Below are positions 33,074-42,489 of a DNA stretch of 64,000 nucleotides, one piece after another. A program made the position numbers and the translations under genes. The stretch lies in the NCBI GenBank assembly GCA_021287165.1, contig JAJTAY010000009.1, forward strand, positions 62,001-126,000, read 5' to 3'. The stretch is from Bacteroidia bacterium. GTDB taxonomy: Bacteria; Bacteroidota; Bacteroidia; Bacteroidales; F082. Under the pieces are notes generated by a model, which saw only the letters and a program-made list of their open reading frames with translations, was not told the origin of the DNA and searched no databases. Position 1 is the stretch's first letter; every line of letters starts with the position of its first letter.

Positions 33074-34171
33074 TCATCTCCTGTAGCACCTCGGCAAGCG
33101 ATAGTCGAGATCATGCTCGGCATGTTCCATACACACTTCAGGATCGCAGCAGGTAAGGCAAACGCGCTTGTACGACATAAAATTCAGCAGCTGAATATGA
33201 GGCGACAAAAAATGACTTTTCACGGCCTCGTCGCGCATGAGGTCGGTGGTCAGGTATTTCTTATTCGAATCGGCAAAAACCGTAACCACTACTGCATCTT
33301 CGCCCAACATTTCCTGCGCAATCAGTGCGCCGATGAAATTGGCACCCGATGAAATACCCACCCCAAGACCCAGCCCGGCCGACAGCTTTTGCGCCATGAT
33401 AATGGCATCGCCATCGTCAACACCGATGATTTCGTCGAGCTGATCGAGCTGACAGATAGAGGGAATGAATTCATCGGAAATGCCCTGAATCCGGTGCTTG
33501 CCTACCTTATGACCTGTGGAAAGTGTGGGAGAGTTGGTAGGTTCGAGCGGGTAGGCCTTGATGGTCGGGTTTTGTTCCTTAAGGTATTTGCCAACGCCCA
33601 TCACCGTTCCTCCCGTACCCACGCCGGCAACGAAGGCATCAGGTTGAATGCCCCGAAATCGTAACTGCCACCAAATCTCTGGTCCGGTGGTTTTGAAATG
33701 AGCTTCTGTATTGTGCTCATTGCTGAATTGGCGGGGCAAGAACCCTCCCGTTAGATGCGCAGCTTCCTCGGCCATGGCTATGCTGCCAAGGAATCCTCCT
33801 TCCTCTTTACTCACCAGCCTAATCTTTGCTCCCAGCGAACGGATGATGTTTTTTCGCTCATCGCTCATCCAGTCTGGCATGAAAATGTTCACCTGATGGC
33901 CCAGCGCCCTGCCAATGGCAGCAATGGAAATGCCTGTATTTCCGCTGGTGGCTTCAAAAATTTCCATGCCCGGCTTAAGAAGACCAACCTTAAGCGCCTG
34001 CGAAAGAATATGATAAGCCATACGATCCTTGATGCTGCCCGTCATATTCAAATTTTCGGCCTTGGCATAAATGCGGCGCTGACGATTTTTGTATATAAAA
34101 TTGATTTCCAGCAGGGGCGTATTGCCCACCATACCCTGAAGCGACTTGATGATGCGAAGGCCTTTTTCCAT
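33074..34171 (-). CDS. Cysteine synthase-like PLP enzyme with Cys-rich C-terminus
   Basis: A 365-residue fold-type II PLP enzyme of the CysK/CysM group. The cofactor lysine is in [11 protein letters not shown], the sulfate/substrate loop is [13 protein letters not shown], and the phosphate cup is [23 protein letters not shown] is the Ser that binds the pyridine nitrogen. It probably makes cysteine from O-acetylserine or O-phosphoserine, or cleaves a related thioether. Unlike CysK it ends in about 34 extra residues with C-x2-C-C-x4-C (338-347), two His and a last Cys362, which could bind metal or Fe-S or be redox-active. No serine acetyltransferase is adjacent. Confidence 0.9.
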   Translation of the reverse strand: MEKGLRIIKSLQGMVGNTPLLEINFIYKNRQRRIYAKAENLNMTGSIKDRMAYHILSQALKVGLLKPGMEIFEATSGNTGISIAAIGRALGHQVNIFMPDWMSDERKNIIRSLGAKIRLVSKEEGGFLGSIAMAEEAAHLTGGFLPRQFSNEHNTEAHFKTTGPEIWWQLRFRGIQPDAFVAGVGTGGTVMGVGKYLKEQNPTIKAYPLEPTNSPTLSTGHKVGKHRIQGISDEFIPSICQLDQLDEIIGVDDGDAIIMAQKLSAGLGLGVGISSGANFIGALIAQEMLGEDAVVVTVFADSNKKYLTTDLMRDEAVKSHFLSPHIQLLNFMSYKRVCLTCCDPEVCMEHAEHDLDYRLPRCYRR

Positions 34172-34342
34172 GAGAACAGAAATGGTTTTGATTCAGGCCA
34201 AATTTAGGAAATAGTTGCTGGATCGCAACATACAGGCTGAATCAGCAAGGATTGAATCAGGGCGTGCACCGATCTGCGAAAGTGCCATCGCAACTATTAT
34301 CCCTTTTTATGTTATTTTGTCAATCGAAAATACATTTGGACA

Positions 34343-35464
34343 ATGGAATTCATCCTCGCCATTGGTGCTTTTATGGCATTTTTTCTTGCCTGGTTGTTGA
34401 GTATAAAAAAGAATCGTGGCAAGGCTGACGCTGCTCTTTCCATCATTTTTTTAGTCAACGGGATTACCATCCTGCTGGGATTTCTGGAAATTGTCAACCG
34501 CAAAGCAGGATACCCCTTTGCTTTCATTTTACACACTTCCACACCGCCTATTTTGCTCCATGGTCCGCTCATGTGGCTTTATGTAAGCCTGCTGACAAAG
34601 CCTCAGTTCAAATTCAGGGTGATTCATCTATTGCATCTTCTGCCTTTTGCTATCATATTGTTAATGTTTGTTTTAAAGAATTATGTCTTGCCCGCTGACC
34701 AGCGCATCATGGAAGAGCAAACCGAGGCATTCAGGCAACAATTAATGTTTCCGGTAGTTGCATCAATAATCTTCATTACCACACAGGGGTATTATTGGTA
34801 CAGCTGGTTGCGGTTGCGAAGATATCGCGAGGCATTGAAACAATATTTTGGCAACCTCGAACACAAAGACCCGGTCTGGCTTCGCTATTTACTCATAGGC
34901 GCCATTGTTTTTTACGCCATCATCAGCCTGCTTTATATTGCCGACTACCTGTTCAAGCTGATGCCGTACGGCAGTTTGCAGACAACAGGTTACGCCTTTG
35001 CTGCTGTTTATACCCTATATCTGGGTTACTACGGATTCAAGCAAGGCGATGTTTTTACACAGTCGAAAGTTGAAATTGCTTTAGAAGCTCTGGCCGATAA
35101 AAGGCAGGAAATTGCTGAGCCTGAACAGGAAGAGATTGCTGAATTGCAGCAACTTATGGAACATAAAAAACTGCATACCGACCCAGAGCTCACCTTAGCG
35201 CAGCTGGCCAGGGCTGCCGGCACAACACCAGTGAGGCTCTCATCGTTGCTTAACCAACAAATGGGCATGAACTTTTTTGAATTCGTAAACCGGCTTCGCG
35301 TGGAAGAGTTTAAGCAACAGGCACTGAGCGATGAAGGCAAAAAACTGAACCTCATGGGCATAGCCTACAACAGTGGTTTCAACAGCAAACCGACGTTCAA
35401 CAGGGTATTCAGGTCCTACACCGGCAAAACACCAAGCGAATGGCTGGCCGAACAACAAAAATAA
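34343..35464 (+). CDS. AraC family regulator with membrane-spanning N-terminus
   Basis: A 373-residue protein. Residues 1-235 form about seven TM helices (for instance ILAIGAFMAFFLAWLLSI, LLHLLPFAIILLMFVL, YLLIGAIVFYAIISLLYIA). Residues about 265-373 are an AraC-type double helix-turn-helix: LTLAQLARAAGTTPVRLSSLLN and the family signature GIAYNSGFNSKPTFNRVFRSYTGKTPSEW (in two parts). Such proteins may sense an envelope signal and act on DNA from the membrane. The following helical-repeat gene overlaps its 3' end, so it may be the partner or target. Confidence 0.92.
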   Translation: MEFILAIGAFMAFFLAWLLSIKKNRGKADAALSIIFLVNGITILLGFLEIVNRKAGYPFAFILHTSTPPILLHGPLMWLYVSLLTKPQFKFRVIHLLHLLPFAIILLMFVLKNYVLPADQRIMEEQTEAFRQQLMFPVVASIIFITTQGYYWYSWLRLRRYREALKQYFGNLEHKDPVWLRYLLIGAIVFYAIISLLYIADYLFKLMPYGSLQTTGYAFAAVYTLYLGYYGFKQGDVFTQSKVEIALEALADKRQEIAEPEQEEIAELQQLMEHKKLHTDPELTLAQLARAAGTTPVRLSSLLNQQMGMNFFEFVNRLRVEEFKQQALSDEGKKLNLMGIAYNSGFNSKPTFNRVFRSYTGKTPSEWLAEQQK

Positions 35465-36897
35465 AACAGCCGACAGAAGGAACACCGGTGCAACGCATTG
35501 CCTTCGAGGCATTTGCGGCCACTCTAATGCCTCATGAGCTGGAGTATGTATGGAGCAGGCAGAACTTCAAAACAGCTGAAAACCAGACCATACTGAGCCA
35601 GTTGCGCGACGCGCTGGTGCGCCCGTCACAATTCCAGGGTTTTGACCGAAGCATCGACAAGCGGCATTATTCCTACGTAAAGAAATGGATCGAGGAAAAA
35701 CTGCAATCCATCGATGCCGATGCCTATTTCGAACAGCTTTTGGAGCTGGACAAAAAAATAATGACCGATGCCCTTGGCGCGGACGATGAACGTAAAATGC
35801 TTGCCATGATCAGGGCAAGCCGGCGCACCGATTACTATTTCGTGCGATTCTACGAGTTGATACAAAACTATCGCTACTACCTTCTCATTCGCATGCGGCA
35901 CAATTACCTCAAAACCATCAATAATTTTCTGGAGGTGAACCGCGAAGCCTGGTTAAGGTCAAAAGCGATAAACCAGGAGCTGCACGAGGCTACACGCGAC
36001 ATCGTTGATCAATACGCCTTTTCGTCGGGCGGATCGAAACAGTGGGAAGCACGCTTGATCAGCATATTTGAGGATGAAAGCCTCGACGGCCTCAATCGTT
36101 ACTATGCCATCGTACGCCTAACATTTATGTATTATAACTACAAGGAATACGATAAGCTGCTCGAACTCTACGCCCAGCTCGACCAGCTGATGCATCAGGG
36201 CATTATCTACAGCCGCAGGATTTTGGCCAACTATTACGCCAACAGGCTTCTGATGCACTCGCGTAAGAACGAAACGGATCTGGCTCTCTATTACGGCCGC
36301 TTGTCTATTCGTCACAAAGGCAGCGACTTTTTGTTTTATCTTACAAACTATTGCAGCGTTTTGTTGAGGAGTGGTCACTTTGCCGAGTCGCTTCAACTGC
36401 TCAAAAGCAATATTCCGGAATACCGCAACACCATCAGTCCGCACAACCGTATCGGGTTTGCCTCGCTCTACATTCAAAGTCTTGTTTTATCGGGAAAGGC
36501 TCAACAGGGCCTCAATTTCGCAAAACAGGCACTTGAGGAGTTTCGTTCAGAGCTTTTCCAGTTCCGCTGGCATCTATTCTTCACCTCCATGTTGCTGGCT
36601 CAACTGCGGCTCGAGCGCTATCGCGAAATTATTCGCACAGTGAAGCGCTACGACCTATTGAGCCTCGAGAGGAGTCGTCATGGCCGTGCCGGTTACATAC
36701 CATATCTTCAATGGTTTTATGAGGTGGCAAGGTATAGAGAATGTCAGACTGACGAAAAAGGCCTTATTGAAGTGCTCAGGAAATCGTCGGAAGGACTATG
36801 GCAAGACCCCCACAGGGCAAAGCATTTAGAGGATCTTTTAGCTGAGCTGAAGCATCATGTTGCCGATCTCACCACAGGTTTGGGACGCATCAATTAG
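35440..36897 (+). CDS. Helical-repeat (TPR-like) protein of unknown function
   Basis: A 485-residue soluble protein, almost wholly alpha-helical, with pairs of amphipathic helices resembling degenerate TPR units (for example YYGRLSIRHKGSDFLFYLTN, LLKSNIPEYRN, LNFAKQALEEFRSELF). There is no signal peptide or enzyme motif. The ATG at 35440 overlaps the AraC gene by 25 bases; GTG 35488 (QRIAFEAF) is an equally good start after its stop. Position directly behind the membrane AraC regulator suggests joint expression. I do not recognise a family. Confidence 0.8.
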   Translation: MAGRTTKIKQPTEGTPVQRIAFEAFAATLMPHELEYVWSRQNFKTAENQTILSQLRDALVRPSQFQGFDRSIDKRHYSYVKKWIEEKLQSIDADAYFEQLLELDKKIMTDALGADDERKMLAMIRASRRTDYYFVRFYELIQNYRYYLLIRMRHNYLKTINNFLEVNREAWLRSKAINQELHEATRDIVDQYAFSSGGSKQWEARLISIFEDESLDGLNRYYAIVRLTFMYYNYKEYDKLLELYAQLDQLMHQGIIYSRRILANYYANRLLMHSRKNETDLALYYGRLSIRHKGSDFLFYLTNYCSVLLRSGHFAESLQLLKSNIPEYRNTISPHNRIGFASLYIQSLVLSGKAQQGLNFAKQALEEFRSELFQFRWHLFFTSMLLAQLRLERYREIIRTVKRYDLLSLERSRHGRAGYIPYLQWFYEVARYRECQTDEKGLIEVLRKSSEGLWQDPHRAKHLEDLLAELKHHVADLTTGLGRIN

Positions 36898-36914
36898 CCA
36901 AAGGCGGATTTGGT

Positions 36915-36922
36915 TACTTTTG
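36915..36922 (+). promoter_or_regulatory. -7 box of the metal permease gene
   Basis: TACTTTTG, an exact TAnnTTTG match, 20 bases before ATG 36943. No clear -33. Confidence 0.5.
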
Positions 36923-36942
36923 CCGCCTAAGGACTCCATTAC

Positions 36943-38187
36943 ATGCAATATTTAAACGCTTACCTGAGCGAACTCTGGCATCTGACAGTGGACATGGCGC
37001 CTTATCTCTTGTTCGGCTTTCTTGCCGCAGGTGTGCTTAGAGTCTATTTTCCGCGCGAGTTGCTCGTAAAATACATGGGAGGCAGAGGTGCACGCGCCTC
37101 ACTCAATGCCAGCCTTTTGGGCGTGCCCATGCCGCTTTGCTCTTGCGGAGTGCTCCCCGCCGGTATTTCGCTCCACAACAATGGCGCTTCAAAAAGTGCC
37201 ACCACATCCTTTCTGATTTCAACTCCACAAACCGGTGTCGATTCCATACTCGTAACCTATGCCATGCTTGGCCTTCCCATGGCTATCATACGCCCAGTGG
37301 TTGCCTTGATCACAGGCTTTGCCGGGGGTCTGGCATCGGGCCGGTTTGAAAAGGAAAACGATTCCAGACATGTCCAGGCAGCCGAAGAAGAAATACCCCG
37401 CAATCTTGGCTATATGCTGCGCTATGCCTTTGTTGATTTCATGGCCGACATCAGCCGCTGGCTGGTTTACGGATTACTCATCGCTGCGCTCATAGCCGTT
37501 ATTCTGCCCGACGATTTCTTTTCAACGGCAGTATCAAATCCGGGCCTTCAAATGCTGCTGGTATTGGTTGCCAGCATTCCGGTTTATGTTTGCGCCACCG
37601 GCTCGGTGCCTATCGCTGCCGTGCTCTTGCTCAAAGGAATATCGCCCGGGGCCGTATTGGTATTTCTTATGGCCGGACCAGCCACCAATGCTGCCTCGCT
37701 AACCGTATTGAACAAAGCGCTGGGCCGCAAAACAACGATAATTTACCTGATAACGATTGTTGCCGGCGCTTTAATATCAGGTTTTGTGGTCAATATGCTG
37801 CCTTCGTCATGGTTCGAGGTGTTCGCATCTGGCCACCATCATCACCAGCATAGCTTGTTGCCTGTATGGGTTGGTATTGGTTCGGCAATTTTACTTATTG
37901 CATTGATTTTAAATAGTTTTATAACGAGTTTTCGTCAAAGGACGATCAAAAACAACATCCGTATGGGACAGAATAATTTGCTCCTCACCGTTGAAGGCAT
38001 GAGCTGCAACCACTGCACAAGAAGTGTAGAAAGCAAACTGAGTGTTCTCGAAGGAATCAACCTTGTAAAAGCCAACTTTGAGCGCAACGAGGTGCTCATT
38101 GAGGGTGAAGATGTAGATCTGGCCAAAGTAAAAATGGTGATCGAAAACCTGGGTTATTCCTACAAAGGACCAAAAGATCCAGCTTAA
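36943..38187 (+). CDS. SO_0444-type Cu/Zn permease with C-terminal HMA domain
   Basis: A 414-residue membrane protein of the ArsP/DUF318 permease group. It has about ten TM helices; the conserved GVPMPLCSCGVLPAG carries Cys66 and Cys68, and a second repeat has SIPVYVCATGSVPIAA and MAGPATNAAS. A His-rich loop (GHHHHQH, near 297-303) precedes the last helix. The C-terminus (about 346-412) is a heavy-metal-associated domain, LTVEGMSCNHCTRSVESKL, with the metal-binding C-x-x-C at 355-358. Together these point to export of copper, zinc or a similar soft metal, with the HMA domain as chaperone or sensor (inference from domains). Confidence 0.9.
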   Translation: MQYLNAYLSELWHLTVDMAPYLLFGFLAAGVLRVYFPRELLVKYMGGRGARASLNASLLGVPMPLCSCGVLPAGISLHNNGASKSATTSFLISTPQTGVDSILVTYAMLGLPMAIIRPVVALITGFAGGLASGRFEKENDSRHVQAAEEEIPRNLGYMLRYAFVDFMADISRWLVYGLLIAALIAVILPDDFFSTAVSNPGLQMLLVLVASIPVYVCATGSVPIAAVLLLKGISPGAVLVFLMAGPATNAASLTVLNKALGRKTTIIYLITIVAGALISGFVVNMLPSSWFEVFASGHHHHQHSLLPVWVGIGSAILLIALILNSFITSFRQRTIKNNIRMGQNNLLLTVEGMSCNHCTRSVESKLSVLEGINLVKANFERNEVLIEGEDVDLAKVKMVIENLGYSYKGPKDPA

Positions 38188-38220
38188 CGTTAAATCACAT
38201 AACACATAGAATTCAATTAA

Positions 38221-39270
38221 ATGTTTCGAAAACTATTCTTATTGCTGATTGGCTCAATATTCTGGCTTACTTCCGGAGCACAAACCGAAATTTTCAACGG
38301 AAAAAGCGAGGCAAGCCAGCATCAACTCATCTATTTTCCTGCACAGCGTCTTGCAGCATTCAGTTGGCAAGTTGATGCCAAATCCGGATTATCCTTAATG
38401 CAAGCAACTGAAGCTGAGCAAGATGATATTGCGTTTGTGCGCGAGGATGGTCAAAATTTGCTCTGGGGTCGCATCACTGAAGATGGTTTCACAGGAAAAT
38501 TGAATGATGACAGGAAAACTCAAGAAGTAAGCCTGAGCAAACGCAATAACCCAAGCCTGTCGGGATGGCAATTCGTGCGTGCAGAGGGCAGTTTCAGGCA
38601 TAAAAACGATCGTGGCACGGGAGCAATAATCGAACTGAACTATTATTTTCCCAACGACCCTAATCATAGCTTAATTCCTGTTCTTGCTTCGTTTTACGGG
38701 CTTGATGAACAGTCAGTTCAGACTGAAAGCATGATGCAGGCCGATGTTGATGCATTTATCGAACGTTATCGGCAGATGAGCACCAATGCCGATGGTAATA
38801 CTCTGGAAATGAACTGGATGAAAAGTGCTTCTGGCTTCCCGGTGTTTATTTCTGGCGATTTGCTTTGCATGGTTAAAACATCGGCCGTTAGCACAGGTTT
38901 GCAGTCGGTTCGCAGGCATTCGGAATATGTGGTTATCGATTTGAAAACCAATAACAAGCTGACTTTCAATGACATCTTTACAGGGGACAGTAGCGAAGCA
39001 CTCTCAGCTTTGTTGGAGGAATCGCTGCGGAAGCAATTTGGTATTGAGACCGGAGGTAGCCTTCGTCAGGCAGGCTTTTTTAGTGAGAACGTGATGCCGA
39101 ACGAAAATCTGATTATCGGCGCCGGGGCACTTGGTTTTGCTTACAATGTGTATGAACTTGGTCCGCCCTCCAAAGGTCAGCCCTTGCTAATGCTTCCCAT
39201 CAACGCTGTTGAGTCGCTCCTTCGACCTGAATTCAAACAACGCATTGAGGATGCCTTTAAGAAACTATAA
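38221..39270 (+). CDS. DUF3298 (RsiV-like) exported protein
   Basis: A 349-residue protein with signal peptide ending LTSGAQ. The C-terminal 120 residues match the DUF3298 pattern seen in RsiV-type and related periplasmic proteins: KLTFNDIFTG, LEESLRKQFGI, PNENLIIGAGALGFAYNVYE and LPINAVESLLRPEF. The N-terminal region is a DUF4163-like or unassigned beta-rich domain. Function is unknown; RsiV binds lysozyme, but no sigma factor gene is adjacent. It lies between two transporter genes on the same strand. Confidence 0.83.
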   Translation: MFRKLFLLLIGSIFWLTSGAQTEIFNGKSEASQHQLIYFPAQRLAAFSWQVDAKSGLSLMQATEAEQDDIAFVREDGQNLLWGRITEDGFTGKLNDDRKTQEVSLSKRNNPSLSGWQFVRAEGSFRHKNDRGTGAIIELNYYFPNDPNHSLIPVLASFYGLDEQSVQTESMMQADVDAFIERYRQMSTNADGNTLEMNWMKSASGFPVFISGDLLCMVKTSAVSTGLQSVRRHSEYVVIDLKTNNKLTFNDIFTGDSSEALSALLEESLRKQFGIETGGSLRQAGFFSENVMPNENLIIGAGALGFAYNVYELGPPSKGQPLLMLPINAVESLLRPEFKQRIEDAFKKL

Positions 39271-39282
39271 AGCCTTCATCGA

Positions 39283-40962
39283 ATGAGCTTTTTGCTGGTG
39301 GTTGTCAATGTTTTAGGCGCGATGGCACTTCTGCTTTTCGGCATTAAGCTGCTATCGGAATCGTTGCAGAAACTGGGCGGCCGTCAACTCCGCAACTGGC
39401 TCACAGTGGTTGCCGGCAATCCTGCTCGCGGCCTGCTCTCGGGCTTTCTTCTGACGGCCCTACTGCAGTCGTCATCGGCCACAACGGTATTGCTGGTGGG
39501 TTTTGTCAACTCTGGGCTCATTTCGGTTTACAACGCCACAGGTCTCATTTTTGGCGCCAATATAGGCACAACCGTAACTACTTGGCTCATAACATTTTTC
39601 GGCTTTACTTTCAACATTAAAGGTTTTCTGTTGCCCTTACTGGCTTTCAGTATTCCCTTGTTTTTTTCTTCGCGCTCTTCACATAAAAGCCTGGCAGAAT
39701 TGCTTATTGGCTTTTCGCTGCTTTTTTTTGGTCTTCAGTTTCTGAAAGATGCTCTTCCACCTGTAGACACGGCGAGTCCGCTGTTCAACTATGTTCGATC
39801 GCTCGACAACCGCGGATTTCTTCCACTGCTTCTCGCGGGTTTCACGGGTATGCTCGTTACGCTGCTCGTACAATCGTCAACAGCCACCATCACCCTTACC
39901 ATTATCCTGCTTAGTGAAGGCTACATTGGTTTTGAAGTGGCTGCCGCCATGGTAGTCGGCGAAAACATCGGCACAACGGCAACCGCAAATCTGGCTGCAC
40001 TCATTGCCAACCGCAATGCCAAACGCTCTGCACTGATACACACCCTGTTCAACCTCGCGGGAGCGGTGCTTATTATACCTTTCTTTATTCCTGCCGTAAA
40101 CGGAGTTTCGTCACTGGCTGCAATGATTACCCACAATACCGCCCATCCTGAGGCTATGGCCGCACCGCTTATGGTTAGCCTGTTTCATAGTTTATTCAAC
40201 CTTACTTTTGCTTTGCTTTTCCTGCCTTTCGTTCAGCTGTTCGTAAAAGCAGCGATAAAAATCATTCCCCTAAGTAAGGAAGGCGAACAATCTGGCTTGT
40301 ATTTTGCCGATAGTTTCATTGCACCCGTTTCGGAACTGGCTGTTATTCAGATTAACAGCCCTTTGAAAACCATGAGCAGAACCATTTCCGAAATGCTCGA
40401 AGTTTTTCCTCAACTGCTCACCGAAAAAAACCAGGAGGTTTTTGCCTCGATCACCGAAGGCATTCGCAAGCGCGAACTTTTTAATGATGAACTGGAAAAA
40501 GCCACCCAGCAATACCTTTCGCGTCTGGGCGAGAGCAAACTCAGCCACTCGGTTTCGCGTATGATCAGCACCGTGCTCATTGCCACCAACAACATGGAAA
40601 GCATTGCCGACATCTGCTATAAAATCAATGTAGCAGTCGAGCGAAAAAACAGCGAGCATGCGTGGTTTACACAGGAACAGCGAAACAGCCTGATGTTGCT
40701 GTACGAAAAAGTGAAATTCGCTATCGAGCTGATGGACAGACAGATCGCTAAACCATCCGAGGAAACCCGTCTGGCAGCACTTGCCAACGAAGCCGAAATC
40801 AACACCCTCAGATTCAACATCATCGAAAAGCAAGTGGACGAGCTAAGAATGAAAAAATACCCGCTGACCTCAGCCAATTATTTCCGGCAGCTTGCGGGGT
40901 ATCTTGAAAAGGTGGCCGACCACGCACTGAAAGTGGTCGAAACATTAGCTGTTTCTAAATAA
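39283..40962 (+). CDS. Na/Pi cotransporter family protein (PhoU-like C-terminus)
   Basis: A 559-residue membrane protein. The N-terminal 320 residues hold the two inverted Na_Pi_cotrans repeats with their signature QSSSATT (first) and QSSTATIT (second), each in a TM hairpin, plus GANIGTTVTTWL and GENIGTTATANLA. The C-terminal 220 residues are helical and resemble PhoU (SRMISTVLIATNNMESIADIC, YFRQLAGYLEKVADHALKVVE). It probably takes up phosphate with sodium, the PhoU-like part acting as regulator (family knowledge). It starts 12 bases behind the DUF3298 gene. Confidence 0.93.
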   Translation: MSFLLVVVNVLGAMALLLFGIKLLSESLQKLGGRQLRNWLTVVAGNPARGLLSGFLLTALLQSSSATTVLLVGFVNSGLISVYNATGLIFGANIGTTVTTWLITFFGFTFNIKGFLLPLLAFSIPLFFSSRSSHKSLAELLIGFSLLFFGLQFLKDALPPVDTASPLFNYVRSLDNRGFLPLLLAGFTGMLVTLLVQSSTATITLTIILLSEGYIGFEVAAAMVVGENIGTTATANLAALIANRNAKRSALIHTLFNLAGAVLIIPFFIPAVNGVSSLAAMITHNTAHPEAMAAPLMVSLFHSLFNLTFALLFLPFVQLFVKAAIKIIPLSKEGEQSGLYFADSFIAPVSELAVIQINSPLKTMSRTISEMLEVFPQLLTEKNQEVFASITEGIRKRELFNDELEKATQQYLSRLGESKLSHSVSRMISTVLIATNNMESIADICYKINVAVERKNSEHAWFTQEQRNSLMLLYEKVKFAIELMDRQIAKPSEETRLAALANEAEINTLRFNIIEKQVDELRMKKYPLTSANYFRQLAGYLEKVADHALKVVETLAVSK

Positions 40963-41007
40963 ACTTTTGTTTAATTGCTGTTTTGAAGCTCCTGGGTCAG
41001 AGGGAAA

Positions 41008-41727
41008 TCACCACCCCGACGCCAGAATGTCCACCACATGAATCACCTTGATAGGCAGGTTTTGCTTTCGGATGTAGCTGTCCATCTGCATCAAACAAGA
41101 GGTGTCGGTAGAAACGATGTATTCCGCACCGGTGCTGAGTGCATTTTGCACCTTTTGTTCGGTCATGGCCACGGAGATGGGCTCAAAACGTGCGGCAAAA
41201 GTGCCTCCAAAGCCGCAGCAGACATGACGGTCGGACATTTCGATCAGTTCGAGGCCTTTCACCTGAGCCAGCAGCATGCGTGCTTCGCCGCTTAAACCAT
41301 ATTCCCTGAGTGCTGCGCAACTGTCGTGATAGGTAACCTTGTGCTCAAACTTTGCTCCAAAATCGAGAAAACCCAGTTTGTTGACAAGAAAGTCGGTGAT
41401 TTCGAACACATTGCGCACCACGCGCTTATATTCCATATGGCTGCCGGTGTTGTGAAAAAGCTCTGAATAATAGTTCTTTACAAAGCCGGTGCAGGAGGCC
41501 GATGGGCCGACAATGGGCCGGTCGTGCGGGAAGTCGTCCATAAATTTCTCGCCCAGCTTCTTGGCTTCGTCCCAAAAGCCAGCATTGAAAGCCAGCTGCC
41601 CGCAGCAGGTTTGTGCAGGGTTGTAATCAACGTCAACACCTGCCTTTTTCAGGAGCTTGATGGTATTCATCCCGGTTTCGGGAAACATCTGATCGATGAA
41701 GCACGGGATGAAAAGGTCGACGGTCAT
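41008..41727 (-). CDS. lutA: LutA/LldE-type (Fe-S)-binding protein
   Basis: A 239-residue protein with two CCG domains, as in the LutA/YkgE subunit of the L-lactate oxidising LutABC complex or related heterodisulfide-reductase-like proteins. Cysteine motifs are NPAQTCCGQLAFNAG and HVCCGFGGTFAARF, with YHDSCAALREYG between. LutB and LutC are not adjacent, so the symbol is a family assignment and the lactate role is inferred. It lies 68 bases downstream of the pseudouridine synthase gene and has its own -7 box. Confidence 0.85.
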   Translation of the reverse strand: MTVDLFIPCFIDQMFPETGMNTIKLLKKAGVDVDYNPAQTCCGQLAFNAGFWDEAKKLGEKFMDDFPHDRPIVGPSASCTGFVKNYYSELFHNTGSHMEYKRVVRNVFEITDFLVNKLGFLDFGAKFEHKVTYHDSCAALREYGLSGEARMLLAQVKGLELIEMSDRHVCCGFGGTFAARFEPISVAMTEQKVQNALSTGAEYIVSTDTSCLMQMDSYIRKQNLPIKVIHVVDILASGW

Positions 41728-41744
41728 AAGGTGCTAATATGCCG

Positions 41745-41752
41745 CAAATATA
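41745..41752 (-). promoter_or_regulatory. -7 box of the lutA gene
   Basis: The complement reads TATATTTG, a TAnnTTTG match, 17 bases before the ATG. The -33 element is not clear. Confidence 0.45.
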
Positions 41753-41795
41753 GTGGATTTGATAACAAATTCCAGCCGGACGAAGAAAAGGGAAC

Positions 41796-42488
41796 TTACC
41801 CTGCACTCCGGAAAATGTTCCATGGGATGAAGTGAGGCGGTGCCGCCCTTACAAAAATTTCAATCCTGCTTACCGGATGCACAAAGCGCAAACTATATGC
41901 GTGCAATGCAATAGCGCCGGCACCGAGGCTGCGCGTGTCGCCATATTTCAGATCGCCGGCTATGGGACAGCCAAGTGCGGCCAGCTGTGCTCTTATCTGA
42001 TGATGCCGGCCAGTATGCAGTTTTATCTCGAGTAGCTTGAAAGTTTTGCCCTGCTCCAGCAGCCGGTAGTCGAGCACGGCCTTTTTGGCTTCGGGTCTTG
42101 AAGGATCGACAACAAAGGACTTATTGAGCTTTTCGTTTTTCAACAGATAGTGTTCAAGTGTTGCGGAGTGCTGGCTGGGCAGATTGCGCACAACCGCCCA
42201 ATAGGTTTTTTCGATCTGACGTTCTTTGACCATCGTTGTCAGACGGCTAAGGGCTTTGCTCGTCTTCGCATAAAGTACGCAGCCGCTCACCGGCCTGTCG
42301 ATGCGGTGAACCAATCCTGCAAAAGCATCTCCGGGCTTTTGCCTGCTGACGCGGATGTATTCTTTTACGGCTTCAAGCAGACTCGGGTCGCCCGTTTTGT
42401 CGCCCTGCACAATTTCCGAGGGCAATTTGTTTACTACCAGCAGGTGATTGTCCTCGTATAAAATCCTGTCTTTCAGCGGGAGGTTCAC
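41796..42488 (-). CDS. RluA family pseudouridine synthase
   Basis: A 230-residue RNA-modifying enzyme that isomerises uridine to pseudouridine in rRNA or tRNA. The catalytic Asp is in LVHRIDRPVSGCVLYAKT, with LEIKLHTGRHHQIRAQLAALG and the final HAYSLRFVHP also typical. There is no S4 domain, so it is of the short RluA/RluC-related type; the exact target is not predictable. It begins 1 base after panB and is probably co-transcribed with it. Confidence 0.92.
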   Translation of the reverse strand: MNLPLKDRILYEDNHLLVVNKLPSEIVQGDKTGDPSLLEAVKEYIRVSRQKPGDAFAGLVHRIDRPVSGCVLYAKTSKALSRLTTMVKERQIEKTYWAVVRNLPSQHSATLEHYLLKNEKLNKSFVVDPSRPEAKKAVLDYRLLEQGKTFKLLEIKLHTGRHHQIRAQLAALGCPIAGDLKYGDTRSLGAGAIALHAYSLRFVHPVSRIEIFVRAAPPHFIPWNIFRSAG

Positions 42489-42489
42489 C

